A stretch of DNA of 64,000 nucleotides, from the NCBI GenBank assembly GCA_031308135.1, contig JAHLJT010003656.1, positions 48,272,335 through 48,336,334 on the forward strand, written 5' to 3'. The translations under genes and the position numbers were made by a program. The DNA is from Acheta domesticus (taxonomy: Eukaryota > Arthropoda > Insecta > Orthoptera > Gryllidae). Below are positions 1 through 10,039 of the stretch, piece after piece (the first letter of the stretch is position 1; each line of letters starts with the position of its first letter). The notes under the pieces are model-generated. The model was not told where the DNA came from, ran no database searches, and worked only from the letters and a program-made list of their open reading frames with translations.

Positions 1-11
1 CGCTCGGCCTG

Positions 12-88
12 ACGGGGGGCGGGGGCGGGGGCGGGGGCGGGGCGGGGGCGGGGGCGGGGCGGGGGCGGGGGCGGGGGCGGGGGCGAGG
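12..88. repeat. GGGGGC simple repeat
   Basis: Tandem GGGGGC and GGGGC units form an almost pure G/C tract at the window edge. Runs of four or five G separated by single C would allow G-quadruplexes on the + strand. It may extend beyond the window. Confidence 0.95.
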
Positions 89-239
89 GCTGGGGCGAAG
101 AACACGAACCTCTCCTCGGTCGCTGCGCACAAAAGAGCGAGGGGGTTGCGGGAAATTCTCGCTTTCAGGCGGCGAATTTGCATATAAATTGCGTCGAAAG
201 CAAGCGCGAATCGCTCTCCTCCTCGGCGGGAGGTGTGTG

Positions 240-1010
240 CAGGGACGGAGGTGGAGGCGGGGATGGGGGCGGGGTCGAGAGTGTGGGCGGGGGCAGAGGG
301 AACCCGAGGACGCTAATGTGTCGGAGGCGGGGAGCAAGCGAGGTCGTAGCTGGGTGCATGGGTGGCGAGTAGGTGGGAACCAGAACGGTCGGGGTTCAGT
401 GAGAACGAGGGGGCGAGAGTGGGGTTGTGGTCGGGGTCGGGGGCAGAGGGAACCCGAAGACCCTAATGTGTCGGAGGCCGTGAGCGGGGAGCAAGCGAGG
501 TCGTAGCGGGGTACATAGGTGGCGAGTAGGTGTGAACCTGAAGGGTCGGGGTTCAGGGAGAAAAAGGGGGCGGGGTGGAGGCGGGGATGGGAGCGGAGAC
601 AGAGGGAACCCGAAGACGCTAATGTGTCGGTCTGGGGCGGGGACTAAGCGAGTTCGTAGCGGGGTACATGGTGGCGAGTAGGTGGGAACCAGAAGGGTCG
701 CGGTTCAGTGAGAACGAGGGGGCAGGGATGGGGACGGGGCCGGGGGCAGAGGGGGCTCGAAGACGCTAATGTGTCGGGAGCGGGGAGCAAGTGAGGTCGT
801 AGCGGGGTACATGGATGGCGAGTAGGTAAGAACCAGAAAGGTCGGGGTTCAGTGAGAACGAGGGGGCAGGGATGGGGGGGAGCAGAGGGAACCCGAAGAC
901 GCTAATGTGTCGGAGGCCGGGAGCGGGGACCAAGCGAGGTCGTAGCGGGGTACATGGGTGGCGAGTAGGTGGAAACCAGAAGGGTCGGGGTTCAGTGAGA
1001 ACGAAGGAGC
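240..1010. repeat. GC-rich minisatellite, unit about 150 bp, five to six copies
   Basis: The landmark CGCTAATGTGTCGG, or a one-base variant, recurs near 310, 458, 615, 765 and 900, giving spacings of about 135-157 bp. Each unit also carries GAGGTCGTAGCGGGGTACAT, GGCGAGTAGGTG and GGGTTCAGTGAGAACGA in the same order, and a last partial unit ends near 1010. Open frames here are proline/arginine-rich by-products of base composition. Copies differ by small indels and substitutions, so the array is not recently homogenised. Confidence 0.9.
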
Positions 1011-1430
1011 CGGGGTCAATGGGGACGGGGGCAGGGAGCGGGTGACGAAAGGGGGAAGGAGCGAAGGGGGAGGGACGGGATGGAGGTGCATGTGGGCCAA
1101 GGAGACTGAACGGGAAGAGAGAAGGGAGGCGGTGGAGACGCGTCGGAGACAAAAAGAGGCGCGGGCAGGGTGAAGTGGAGGAGTGCGGGTCGGGGGGCGA
1201 GAGCCTGCGAGGTGCGAAAGAAGCCCCTTCAGCTGTCGCTTGCAGCGCGGGGATTCCCCTGAGAGGCGCCGCCGGCGATCGCAGTGTCTGGCGCCGCTCT
1301 CTTAACGCGGCAGCGCGCGGGGGGCGGGGGCGGAGCGCGCATCGAGTGCGGAGGGATTGGGCGTCCGCGATTGCACAGCACTCGCCCTGGTGCGCATCCA
1401 ACGAGCCGTGCTCAGAAGGAGGGTAGTTGC
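1010..1430. other. CpG-rich island flanking the minisatellite
   Basis: G+C-rich, CpG-dense DNA ends abruptly near 1430, where AT-rich sequence begins. It holds no recognisable exon. A minus-strand frame of 224 codons (766-1440) is rich in P, R, S and L and spans the minisatellite, so it is probably compositional. The sequence would fit an unmethylated regulatory region or first exon, but nothing seen proves that. Confidence 0.4.
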
Positions 1431-1553
1431 TTTGGAACATGCGAATGTTTTGAATTGCATTCGGTTCATTTATCCACGCTTATAATAACCCAAACAACTG
1501 TTTAGACAAATGTTATGCATCTGCTTTGCGTTATGTACGTATCCTTTCTTACA

Positions 1554-1554
<1 letters not shown>

Positions 1555-1586
<32 letters not shown>

Positions 1587-1985
1587 CTACATCACGACTA
1601 ATGATGTAGTGATGTTATGTGTCATCTGATTCTAAAATTTACTCCACGTTGCAATAAGCTACCTAAGAAGCAGATCTAGGGACGCCGGTGCTTCTACAAT
1701 ACTTTGCGCAAAATGTGAGCTGTTCCAAATAAAGCTATTTCTTGCACTTCCCAGTCTTTTGAATCACCTGGGAGTTTAGACAAGTTCTTACACAAATTTT
1801 GCGGAACAAATCCCAGAGCTCCGATGACTATCGGGACGACTTGTACTTTTACGCCTCACATTCGGCTGATCTCGATTTCCAAACACTTGTATTTAAGACG
1901 TTTCTCTGCCTTCTATGTTACGACGTTTTGATCGCAAGGTACAGCAACATCGACAAGTAAACACGATTTTTTCTCCTTATTAATA
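1555..1985 (-). mobile_element. 3' end of a non-LTR retrotransposon with an (AAT)n tail
   Basis: On the minus strand a decayed C-terminal coding segment is followed by about 90 bp of non-coding sequence and then an AAT trinucleotide tail (1558-1585). Short simple-repeat tails are usual at the 3' end of several LINE clades. The segment between coding region and tail recurs just upstream at 2000-2090, so two copies lie head to tail. Confidence 0.65.
1672..1975 (-). pseudogene. C-terminal domain of a non-LTR retrotransposon protein, three in-frame stops
   Basis: One minus-strand frame reads through about 95 codons with stops only near 1912, 1860 and 1692. It shows LLVDVAVPCDQNVV, then KAEKRLKYKCLEIEI, VVPIVIGALGF, LSKLPGDSKDWEVQ and GTAHILRKVL. 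I recognise this arrangement (a DVAxPxD start, a PVxIGA centre and a GTAHILRKVL end) from the C-terminal domain of widespread invertebrate reverse-transcriptase elements, often annotated only as hypothetical. The lineage is probably R2/NeSL-like; the fragment at 15.1 kb may belong to the same type. Recognition is from memory, without a database search. Confidence 0.65.
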
Positions 1986-2090
1986 TTATTTCTTCTTCTT
2001 ATTATTATTATTCCACTACACCACGACTAATGATGTTATGAGTCGGTTGAATATAAAATCTACTCCAGGTTGCAACCAAGTTTCACAGTT
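1976..2090 (-). repeat. Second copy of the same LINE tail
   Basis: An AT-rich ATT tract is followed by CCACTACACCACGACTAATG and GTTGCAAC, matching 1580-1660 in the same orientation. On the minus strand it reads into GVDFIFNRLITS, comparable with GVNFRIR-HITS in the first copy. The copy's 5' limit is unclear, somewhere before 2300. Confidence 0.55.
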
Positions 2091-2159
2091 TCTATGCAAA
2101 CTACAAACTGCACATTTCGCCTTTATGCTCACAAGACTGTTGAAACTAGCGCTATTCGC

Positions 2160-3400
2160 CAACGTGTTCGAAGGCAGAAACGAACATGTTCGACCGCGTC
2201 CCGAACCTCTCAGCTGCGAGCGAATGTGTTCGCTCGGCGTCAGCATTCGTTTACCCGGGACGAACCTAACGACCGAACTTCCGCCTGCCGATTTCACCCG
2301 AGCGACACGATTCGCTTGGTTTGATTGATTGATTCGTATTTCCGGGCGCGTAAACTACTAAGGTCATTAGTCCCGTAAGTATAGTGAGTGTTTTTCTCGG
2401 GAGGTGGCGATGATCTTTTCTCCTCTGGATGGCGGGATCCGTTGCCGACCTACCATCGACTAGCGGGGTTTTCCCCTCAACCAGGTATCTCCCACCAGCG
2501 GGGCACCGCCCCAGCCGGGATAAGCTGTAAGTTCGCGACCGGTCTCTCGGCATGTGTGGTAGTGTAGTGCATGTTAGTATGTGTGTGTGTGTGTGTGTGT
2601 GTAAGAGGAGAGGATAGGAGAAGGAAGAGGAAGGACAGATCGCGCGTGGTCCGTGGTCCGTTTGTTAGGGCACTGCTCCGGCATTCGCTTGGTGTTGATC
2701 GAAGAGACTACGGAAAACTACCGATCAGAGCAGCCGGTCGCTAGAATTCTCCTCCAGGCAGCGATTGAATTCGACCTCGCTGACAAGCTAGTGTCGAAAG
2801 TCCTGCCGCCGTCGGGACTCGAACCTAGGACCTCCCGGTCCTAGCAGAGGGACTGCAGTGACATCAGGTTGATTCGCTTGGGTCACGGTGTAAGATATAC
2901 AGGTGTGTTCACTCCCAGTCTACAACTGAAGCTTATGTGAGGCTAGTTCTCATAGTTCTCGCATATAAGCGCTGGGATATTTGGGACTCATGTGGGCAAG
3001 GTCGCGATTGGTCGTGATCCATTCGACAGCTCTGTGGCCAACTGATTTCTAATTTCAAGTCATTGATTTGTCGTTTCGCTGTGGAATTAGAAGTCTAGAG
3101 CGAACAGTTACGAAAATGGGTAGGAAATGTTTTGTAAAACTGTGTGATAGGCACAGTTTAGGATGTCATCTTAAGATGTATATCTTACACCGTGATCCAA
3201 ACCGATCGTGCGCACCGTCCGGACAAGCGAGGAACTTACCTCAATCTGGCTTCAGAAAATTTGTCCCAAAGGCGGCTAGTTGACACACTTATGTATCTTA
3301 CACCGTGGCTTGGGTGTATCTGTTTCCACCGGCCGAGCGAACGAAGATTTGTTCATTCGGGAGCGTTCGCTCGTGCAGTCTAAACGCATCTTTTTGGTAG
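2160..3400. repeat. Decayed inverted-repeat element interrupted by a SINE
   Basis: The 17-mer CACGGTGTAAGATATAC lies forward at 2885-2901. Close inverse copies lie at about 3180-3197 and 3295-3311. GTTCG/CGAAC-rich motifs flank both sides (about 2160-2310 and 3315-3385). Reading outward from the CACGGTGTAAGATA motif, 2880-2920 aligns with the reverse complement of 3277-3316. SINE-A copy 1 splits the left side. No transposase was recognised, and both limits are approximate. Confidence 0.4.
2320..2870 (-). mobile_element. tRNA-derived SINE, family A, copy 1, with target-site duplication
   Basis: GATTCGCTTGG occurs at 2309-2319 and 2871-2881, immediately flanking the insert: an 11 bp target-site duplication. 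The insert runs on the minus strand from a tRNA-like head (RNA polymerase III B-box GGTTCGAGTCC, the complement of 2815-2825) to a short (AATC)n tail at 2320-2335. The body is about 550 bp, long for a SINE, and includes a (GT)n tract near 2580-2602 and a GTCATTAGT block near 2363. Related copies lie at 6.9, 32.3 and 47.7 kb. The A-box is not clear. Confidence 0.85.
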
Positions 3401-3880
3401 GGTATTTCAGTGCGAAACCTGTCCAAGGCCTGGATATTTTCAGCTTTTGATCGGAGAGTTCTCAAGCCACCTCGTATCACGTCTAACTCATCCTCGCGTC
3501 TTCATGTCTCGTCGTCATGTATCCTTGTCCACCTCCACCGTCAACCCTTCAGCGGAAAACAACGGAAAAACCCTGCTGTACAAAGGGATGGCACATAAGC
3601 AATAGTTTCCTCCTTCGCCTACAGTCATAAATGAGTATCGCACTCATATATAATCGTCTTCGTAATTGATTCATAGTATGTGCGTTTATCCAAGTCATTC
3701 TGTGTTCTCATTAAACGTTCAATAACGTCCTAATGCCCTCCATTGGAGGGACCTACGAGTAAAATTTCTTCTGAAAAAACAACAACAAAACAAATGATAT
3801 TTCATTGACGATTCACTTCTTTGGGCAAAAAACTGTCACCGAACATTTTTCTCAAACCTTTGATGCTCTTTATCTTTTTC
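3400..3880. other. No gene seen
   Basis: Mixed-composition DNA with only short chance frames (the longest about 60 codons). No motif, repeat or RNA gene recognised. Confidence 0.5.
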
Positions 3881-3891
3881 TCGACCATATA

Positions 3892-4140
3892 AAAAGCAGT
3901 ATTGTTACTCATTAGTGCTCCCATGGACTTGTTTTTGTTTCTGGACTCTTTTTTCACACAGACGCCTTTGTACAACACTTTGTACTTTGTTAATTATTTG
4001 GAACTTTTTTATACTCAACAATTCAAAAGAGACAGTCTATAGTTGAATTTGACAGTATTGTTACTCATTAGAGCTCCCATAGACTTGTTTTTGTTTCCGG
4101 ACTCTTTTTTTCACACAGACGCCTTTGTACAACACTAAGT
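3892..4140. repeat. Pair of ~88 bp direct repeats
   Basis: A block beginning CAGTATTGTTACTCATTAG and ending GCCTTTGTACAACACT occurs at about 3897-3980 and 4053-4138. There are a handful of differences, and about 70 bp of unrelated AT-rich sequence lies between. A local duplication is the simplest reading. Confidence 0.85.
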
Positions 4141-4141
4141 C

Positions 4142-4838
4142 AGGGATGGCTTTATTTTAAATTCGAAAAGGTCTATTTTAAAGCATTAGTAGGCAATGTA
4201 AATTATAAACGTTTTTGACCTATTTTATAAATATTTCCAACGTTGTTCGGAATACTGGTTCATCATCCTTCGAAGTTTCCATCTTCTTTAAGTCAAGAAT
4301 AATTCTTTGGAGGTTTGTTTGTAACTTTATTTAGATTTTCACTAGGTTCATATTGGAAATTAGTTTTTCTTAGTTTTGTGCAGTCATTTTGAAGTTTTAA
4401 CACACTTCAGTCAATGAAGTGACGTAGGTCATAGAATTTCCAAAACAAAATACTTTATTCAGACTTTGCCTACATATTTCACATCTTCCTTTTATGTGTA
4501 TATAGTTCTACCATGTTTCGTTTAGAAAATTGCGGTTTAGGTGGTATAATGGTTACCATATCGCGATTTTTGTACCCAAATATATGTGGATTTTACCTAA
4601 TGTCTGCCTACCTATTGTCTTCGACGGACAGACGTATTGTCATCATTCGATTTTTCGGAATCAAGGACCTAGAAAACATGGATTCTGGCTATATCATATG
4701 ATAGAGGATTTTTACTTCTAAATTTAGCAACTGAATTTAATCACTTCTTCGTTACCGGGGCCATGTAAGAAGAAATGTTCTGCCGAAAATTCGCCTGTTT
4801 TTCCCGCAGCATTACTTAACTTTCTCTCTACTCCTTAG
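4142..4838. other. AT-rich DNA without a gene
   Basis: Only frames of about 60 codons without recognisable motifs. At 4540-4565 the sequence GGTGGTATAATGGTTACC resembles a tRNA A-box, but no B-box follows. Confidence 0.5.
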
Positions 4839-5660
4839 GGAGAATAGTATATTCAACGAGCGTAGAATGATAACTTTTATTCATGAGTTGATGTTTATGA
4901 CACCAGCGATGTAAGAGCAAGTTTCGGAATTTCTATTAGTGAATAGTAACCATTCTACGCGAGTAGAAGACTATACTGTCTCTACGACTTTGAGATTGAT
5001 ATTTTAAAAATACTAAATGGGTGCTTTAACCTTACAGAACGGCCACAGAACACTCAGTATTTTCTGAGCCTAACAGACACCCACTCTCATACCGTTTCGA
5101 GGTTCACCTATCTTAAGACAGTTGCAATCTGCCGCAGCAGAGCACGCAGCGCCTCTCTAAGCGACTGCGTGAACCCTCTGCCGTGTATAATGAAGTAAGA
5201 CGAATATGATTGGTCGACAGCCGCGCGAGAGTAATGTTATTGCACGGTGTGTGGAATCGGCATCATTACTGCATCCGACAACCTGGAGAAATGTATACAT
5301 TGTTGAGTAGTCGTAGAGAATAGTACACGATGATGTAAGGATTATTATTATTACAAGAGTCTGATATTGCAATACGAATGAGGAATAAGCGAGTATCGTA
5401 AACTTCACACGAGTAAACTAACACCCATTTCATCGAGATTCAAATGGTACTTTTTCTACGGCTTTTATAAGTTAAACTTTTGCATTGAATTCGTTCGTGG
5501 CCGTGGGTATAAAGGATTCACCCAAGGTCGCCTAGCGGACACTCCCTAACCCTACCCTCGCATGCTGCCGCAGGTGGCTCTGGCGTTGTGGAATCGGCAT
5601 CATTACTGCATCCGATAGAGTGCAGAAATGTATACATTCTGGGGTAGTCGTAGAGAAAGT
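4838..5660. repeat. Serial-hairpin repeat family F, copy 1
   Basis: This block aligns over most of its length with 60950-61740. Hairpin A (about 4838-4990) pairs AGCGTAGAATG near 4860 with CATTCTACGCGAGTAG near 4953. A decayed hairpin B lies around 5310-5460 and keeps GCGAGTATCGTAAACTT and TACTTTTTCTACG. Between them are TTGCAATCTGCCGC, TGATTGGTCGACAGCCG and GAATCGGCATCATTACTGC, all with counterparts in copy 3. No protein is predicted; the structure resembles a non-autonomous foldback or MITE-like element. Confidence 0.75.
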
Positions 5661-5689
5661 AAAAACCGCAATATTTTGTTTATGAGATG

Positions 5690-5872
5690 CGCTGTCGAAG
5701 CCGATGTTTCGAGCGTTTGAAACGCACCTTTACGCGTCGTTAATCGGCGGGCGCGTTGCGGCCGCCAGCTGCGTGTGACGCGGGCAGCCGGCCTGCGGTC
5801 ACCCGGGGCGATGGGCTGCGGTCCGGCGGCGGAGGCGGCGGCCGGGCGAATCAAGGCATCAGACCGTTCCAA
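5690..5872. other. Small CpG-rich patch
   Basis: About 180 bp of CpG-dense DNA (for example GCGTTGCGGCCGCCAGCTGC) inside AT-rich surroundings. An 89-codon minus-strand frame (5603-5872) is arginine/alanine-rich and crosses into repeat F, so it is probably not coding. Just after it, GGTTTCGGTTTC-type short repeats run to about 5960. Confidence 0.35.
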
Positions 5873-5959
5873 ATAGCCGTTCGGTTTCGGTAAAGTAAAT
5901 AGTTTGGTTTCGGTTTCTGATTTTAACGGCGTTTCGATTTTGGTTTCTGTTAGTTTTGA

Positions 5960-6890
5960 TTTTGCTGTTTAAATATTTTTATTAAAACATTTGACTATGT
6001 CACTCTTGTCTGCTCGTGTCGTAAGTAACTAATGTCAAGTATGTATTTATTCAAATTAAACCAATCCCAATTGTCTATCATCATATCAGTCTACCACCTA
6101 TGAATATGTCTATGTCTATCACCTACCACTCCACTGTATTCAATTTATCTTTTTGTAATCAATAGCAGTTGTTTTATGTCCATAATAGCTTGTGAGCCTC
6201 AATATAATATTAAAATGGGTCGTTTTGGTAATACTCAAATTGAATCTGTTATTGAATATACAATGCTGAAAACAGCAAGAGAAATAGAGAAAGTGTGTGG
6301 AAGCAATGTCAAGAAATTTGTGAAGAAAGAAAATACAAATTGGCAGCGCAAATTCAAAAAAAAGAAGATATTATAAATATTTGAAAGAATGGCCAATTAA
6401 TTTTCGAAGATTAGATGGTGAAAGTACAAGGAATATACTGTCAAATCTACGAGTATGTGGAAAGTTGAAAGTTACAGATTTACAGGTGTGGAAAGTTACA
6501 AATTTAATAATTGTATTTTTATTAATATTCTTTTAACTAATATTGATATAATTGTTTTATGAAAGTTTTGTTGCCATAAACTGGAAACATAATTGAAATA
6601 ATTTTCTGGATTCAACTGTAATTCATATTTGCCCTGGATACATATTATTTCAGGAGGCAGTCGGAGGCAGTTTCAGAAGGTAACTGGGAGGTGGAAGAAA
6701 GATTCACATAATCTGAAAGCAATTTTGTATAACATTTTTTTGTAATTTCTGTGATTTTAATTATGCTTTGGAGTCATACAATGTGTTAATTCGTGAAATT
6801 GTCACAGTAAATTTTACTCGAAATGATGTGATATTACTTACGATAAAATACTACAGGTCGCATTCAAAATGTGCTTGAAAATTCAACACC
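5960..6890. other. AT-rich DNA, one short lysine-rich frame
   Basis: The only notable frame (6176-6376, +) has 66 codons, is lysine-rich and has no recognised domain. It could be a relic of a mobile-element protein, but I cannot support that. Near 6650-6675 a short duplication of CAGTCGGAGG-type sequence is visible. Confidence 0.4.
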
Positions 6891-7390
6891 TTAGGTATTC
6901 CGAAATACGTCTCGACGAATAAGAGATTCCGGGCGGATCAGTTGTCCCGTACGTGTCGTGCATGCCATATCCGCGGAGGAAGTGGTATGCCTTCCGCATT
7001 GAAACGTGAACTTGTATATCGGAATACGGGAATTTCCCCCTCTATCTCCCCTAGCGCGACACCGCCCCAACCGGGACAAGCTCTAAGCTCCCGATTGGGC
7101 TCTCGACGTGAGTGCTGTGTAGTGCATATGTGTGTATGTTTAGAGGTAAGGAGGGTACAAGGAAGAGGAAGGAAAGATAGTCATGATCGCTGACCCTTTA
7201 GTTAAGACGCTGCTCATGTATTCGTTAGGTATTGTAAGAAAATTACCGGTAACAATAGACGGCCTCTAGATTTCTTCCCAAATGCACGGCAGTGGTTGAA
7301 TTGGACTGCGTCGATGAGTTTGAGTCAACCTCTTTCAGATAAGAACTCACGGTTCCATGTTCGTATCGCAGGTATCCTCATGAAATCGAT
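6890..7390 (-). mobile_element. SINE family A, copy 2, degraded
   Basis: The order of blocks matches copy 1 on the minus strand: GATTCCGGGCG near 6928, ACACCGCCCCAACCGGGACAAGC at about 7060-7082 with flanking CTAGCG, TGTAGTGCATATG near 7117, GGAAGAGGAAGGAAAG near 7163, and TTGGACTGCGTCGATGAG near 7300. The head end (about 7340-7380) has lost its B-box match. Divergence is clearly higher than between copies 1 and 4. Confidence 0.6.
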
Positions 7391-8555
7391 ATTTTATAGG
7401 AGGTTGAGCGTGGTAATGTGAATCCTTCCGCATGTGTTTTGAAGCCTTTATTGATGACTGCAATTCTGAATAAAGTTACACAATACTCTTACACGACCAT
7501 CACGGCAATAAACAAGTAGTACAGTTTAGTTTCATTGTTCATTCATTTTATATATCACGCTTCTTCAATTTCTTATGGATGCGGTTTCTCTCTTGCCGGG
7601 AAAACCGTTTTGGGAGGGGGGAATATGTGGGTCTTTCATTGACGGTGTCTAAAATATTTTAGGGGAGATAGAGGGGATTCAGAACGTCATGGAAATAGAC
7701 GGCCCACATGCAGGAACATCGTATGGTACACAATGGATTTTTTTAAAAATATTCCTTAGCTGTCGTAAATTTTTCAATTTGATTTCGAACTACCTGCACT
7801 TAAACAATGCTGTTCATTCCTAGTAATTGGAATTACCCTTCAGGAACGTTTTCAAAACATTGTGCCGTACATAAGTATGACAATAGCACATATTATGTCA
7901 AAATGTATTCATAATTTGCGTCTTTCTTTGCGTTTACATGTTACTGTCATTCCCTAAATCGGGGTGACAAACTCTTATCTAAGTCGTCATTTAAGAGTTA
8001 AATTGTACTTTCTTCACATGTGAACGGAGACAGATGTGTGGATGGTGGTGATGGCATTTTAAGCGGATATTCTAGACGGCGAAGAGATAATTAGTAACAA
8101 CAAGAACACCAGATTAATGCATAATGTTCTAATTACCGCCTTAGGCATTAATGTTATGTTTGGAGGTAAACCAGTATCTGTTAATTAGAGCGTTTTGGAC
8201 ATTGGTGTGCTCATGAATATCGGAAGAGCGTTTACGCAAGGTGTTTTGATCGAGATAAGCTAGAGATAATATATTCATGGGAATGGGAGTGAAGGCTAGA
8301 TTCCTACGAATGGTAGTGAAGTCGAGGATGAGGTACGAGGTTACAGGTTAAAAACGAAGATAATGAAAGGAATGCTAGAGTTTTCCATTTACTTTTTGAT
8401 CAAAAGAACTGTAAAGGAGGTAAATGTTGGGGGGAGAAGCAATGTAGCAACAGAAAGTAATGGCGATAGCAACAGAGTAATGTGATACGACTGGCTATGA
8501 CTATCGTAGCAATTCTGATAAACAATTTTAGGAAGTAGTCAGTATTGCGGAGTCA
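7390..8555. other. No gene seen
   Basis: AT-rich DNA without a long frame, repeat or RNA signal that I recognise. It separates SINE-A copy 2 from the R1-type fragment. Confidence 0.5.
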
Positions 8556-9895
8556 TCGAAAAGAGGCGATGGCAAGAAAGGATTCTGCAGTCAAGTGAGC
8601 ATAAATATCAGAAACGCTGTGCCAGAAGGAAGGATATCACTGAAGCACTAGTAAACAAGAAGGTTCGGGAATATCTGTTTAGAAAGATAGACGATTACCT
8701 TAACGAGATGAGTACAGTCTACATGGACACATTCACTACTGAAGATGATGTGAATTGTGGTATGCCTCAATACTGGACTCATTCTTATGGACTTCATGTA
8801 TGACAATCATCTGCACATTGACACTCCCTAGATAGAGTGCGCATGCTCTCTCATAATCTGTCATAGCAATAATATCGACTTGCTGGAGATTAAAGTAAAC
8901 GAACCCCTTCAAGTTGAAAAGGTTACTTGATAGTAAAATGTTACATATGGCTGTGGAGAAAACTGAAGCAGTATTAGACACGGATAGAAGAGCATCCCGT
9001 TCTCCTAAATTTCGACTGGGGGCGAGACAACAATTGGAGACACCAGATAACGTATTTGGGAGTCGAGATCTTGCACAGGCTCCACTTTTAACCACATATT
9101 AACAAGACTGAGGACAAGGCAGCAAAGACAGGTTCCAATATCTTCAGGTTAATGACAAATGTGGGAGGCTCGAGCAAAGCAAAGCGTCGAATGATCTCTT
9201 GTGCAGTTCATCCTAAGTGCTGTACGCGGCCCCAATGTAGGCAGACAAACTCCGGAAGGCTTGCGTGCGATTGAAGTACGCACAAGTACATACGAGGTTG
9301 GCGCTGAGAATAGTGTCAGTTGACTGCAAGGGCTCTCACACCACAGTAGGGTTTCTAGCTGGTGTATCCCCTAAAGATCGTTTGGCGAGAGCAAGGAAAA
9401 TGATGTACGACGAAGTAAAGGAGATCACTGAAGGACCTCTGTCCAGGACGAAATACATCACGAAAATGGCACAGACTTCTATTTTGACAGAATGGCAAGA
9501 GCGGTGGGGTTAAATACATCAGAGGAAGGTGGACTGGCCAGATGATACGGCAGATTGAACCGTGGGTCAACAAAAGGTATGGTGAGGTAAATTACTGACT
9601 CTCTCAAGTACTCTGCGAACACGGCTCCTTTAAATCTTATTTGTTCAGATTTAAAAGAGCAAACTACCTCAAATGTAAATTTTGTGGATATGAAGATGAT
9701 AAAGATGACGTGCACACTATGTTTACATGCGTTTCACGGCTCTGCTCTCGGGCAGAAGACTGTAGGAAGCTTTGGACATGTATATTTATCCAGAAAATAT
9801 AGTACAGGCTATCCTAAAATCCAAGAAAGTGCGGGGAACAATACAAGAGTTCCTGACCTGTATCATTAAGAGAAAAGAAGAACGCTTTTGTTCTT
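8555..9895 (+). pseudogene. R1-clade non-LTR retrotransposon: decayed RT C-terminal half and CCHC domain
   Basis: Shifting + frames give the expected order of an R1-type ORF2. First comes KKVREYLFRKIDDYL (about 8655), then NCGMPQ and MDFMYDNHLHID (8752-8823), a region just before the RT palm motifs. LLEIKVNEPLQVEK (about 8883), EKTEAVL (about 8958), VHTRLALRIVS (about 9285), AGVSPKDRLARARK, ILTEWQERW and EPWVNKRYGEVNY (about 9558) follow. A terminal knuckle C-x2-C-x9-H-x4-C lies at 9674-9730. Several stops and at least four frame changes make it non-functional, and the YADD/FADD motif itself is not legible. R1 elements usually insert in 28S rDNA, but other R1-clade members insert elsewhere; no rDNA is visible here. 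Confidence 0.85.
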
Positions 9896-10039
9896 AATTT
9901 GAAACAAATGCTTTATACCAGCCTGCCTCCTACCTTATAGAAAAGTTTCCGTGGAAAGATGCATGGGCACAAGAGGATTTTTAGTGAATGAGAACCTAAC
10001 ACACAAAGATGATTTATCAGGTGAGGAAAGGGTTCCTTA

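Noticed and set aside
766..1440. 224-codon minus-strand frame
   Set aside because: It spans minisatellite units and repeats with them. Its P/R/S/L composition is forced by GC-rich DNA lacking stop codons.
4540..4566. tRNA-like GGTGGTATAATGGTTACC
   Set aside because: It resembles an A-box, but no B-box follows within tRNA distance and no cloverleaf can be drawn.
5157..5408. Minus-strand frame resembling one at 61168-61413 (both contain CSNDADST and RGCRPI/HGCRPI)
   Set aside because: Both lie in family F DNA whose non-coding parts are equally conserved. The frames differ in length by stops and shifts, so conservation is explained by repeat homology rather than protein selection.
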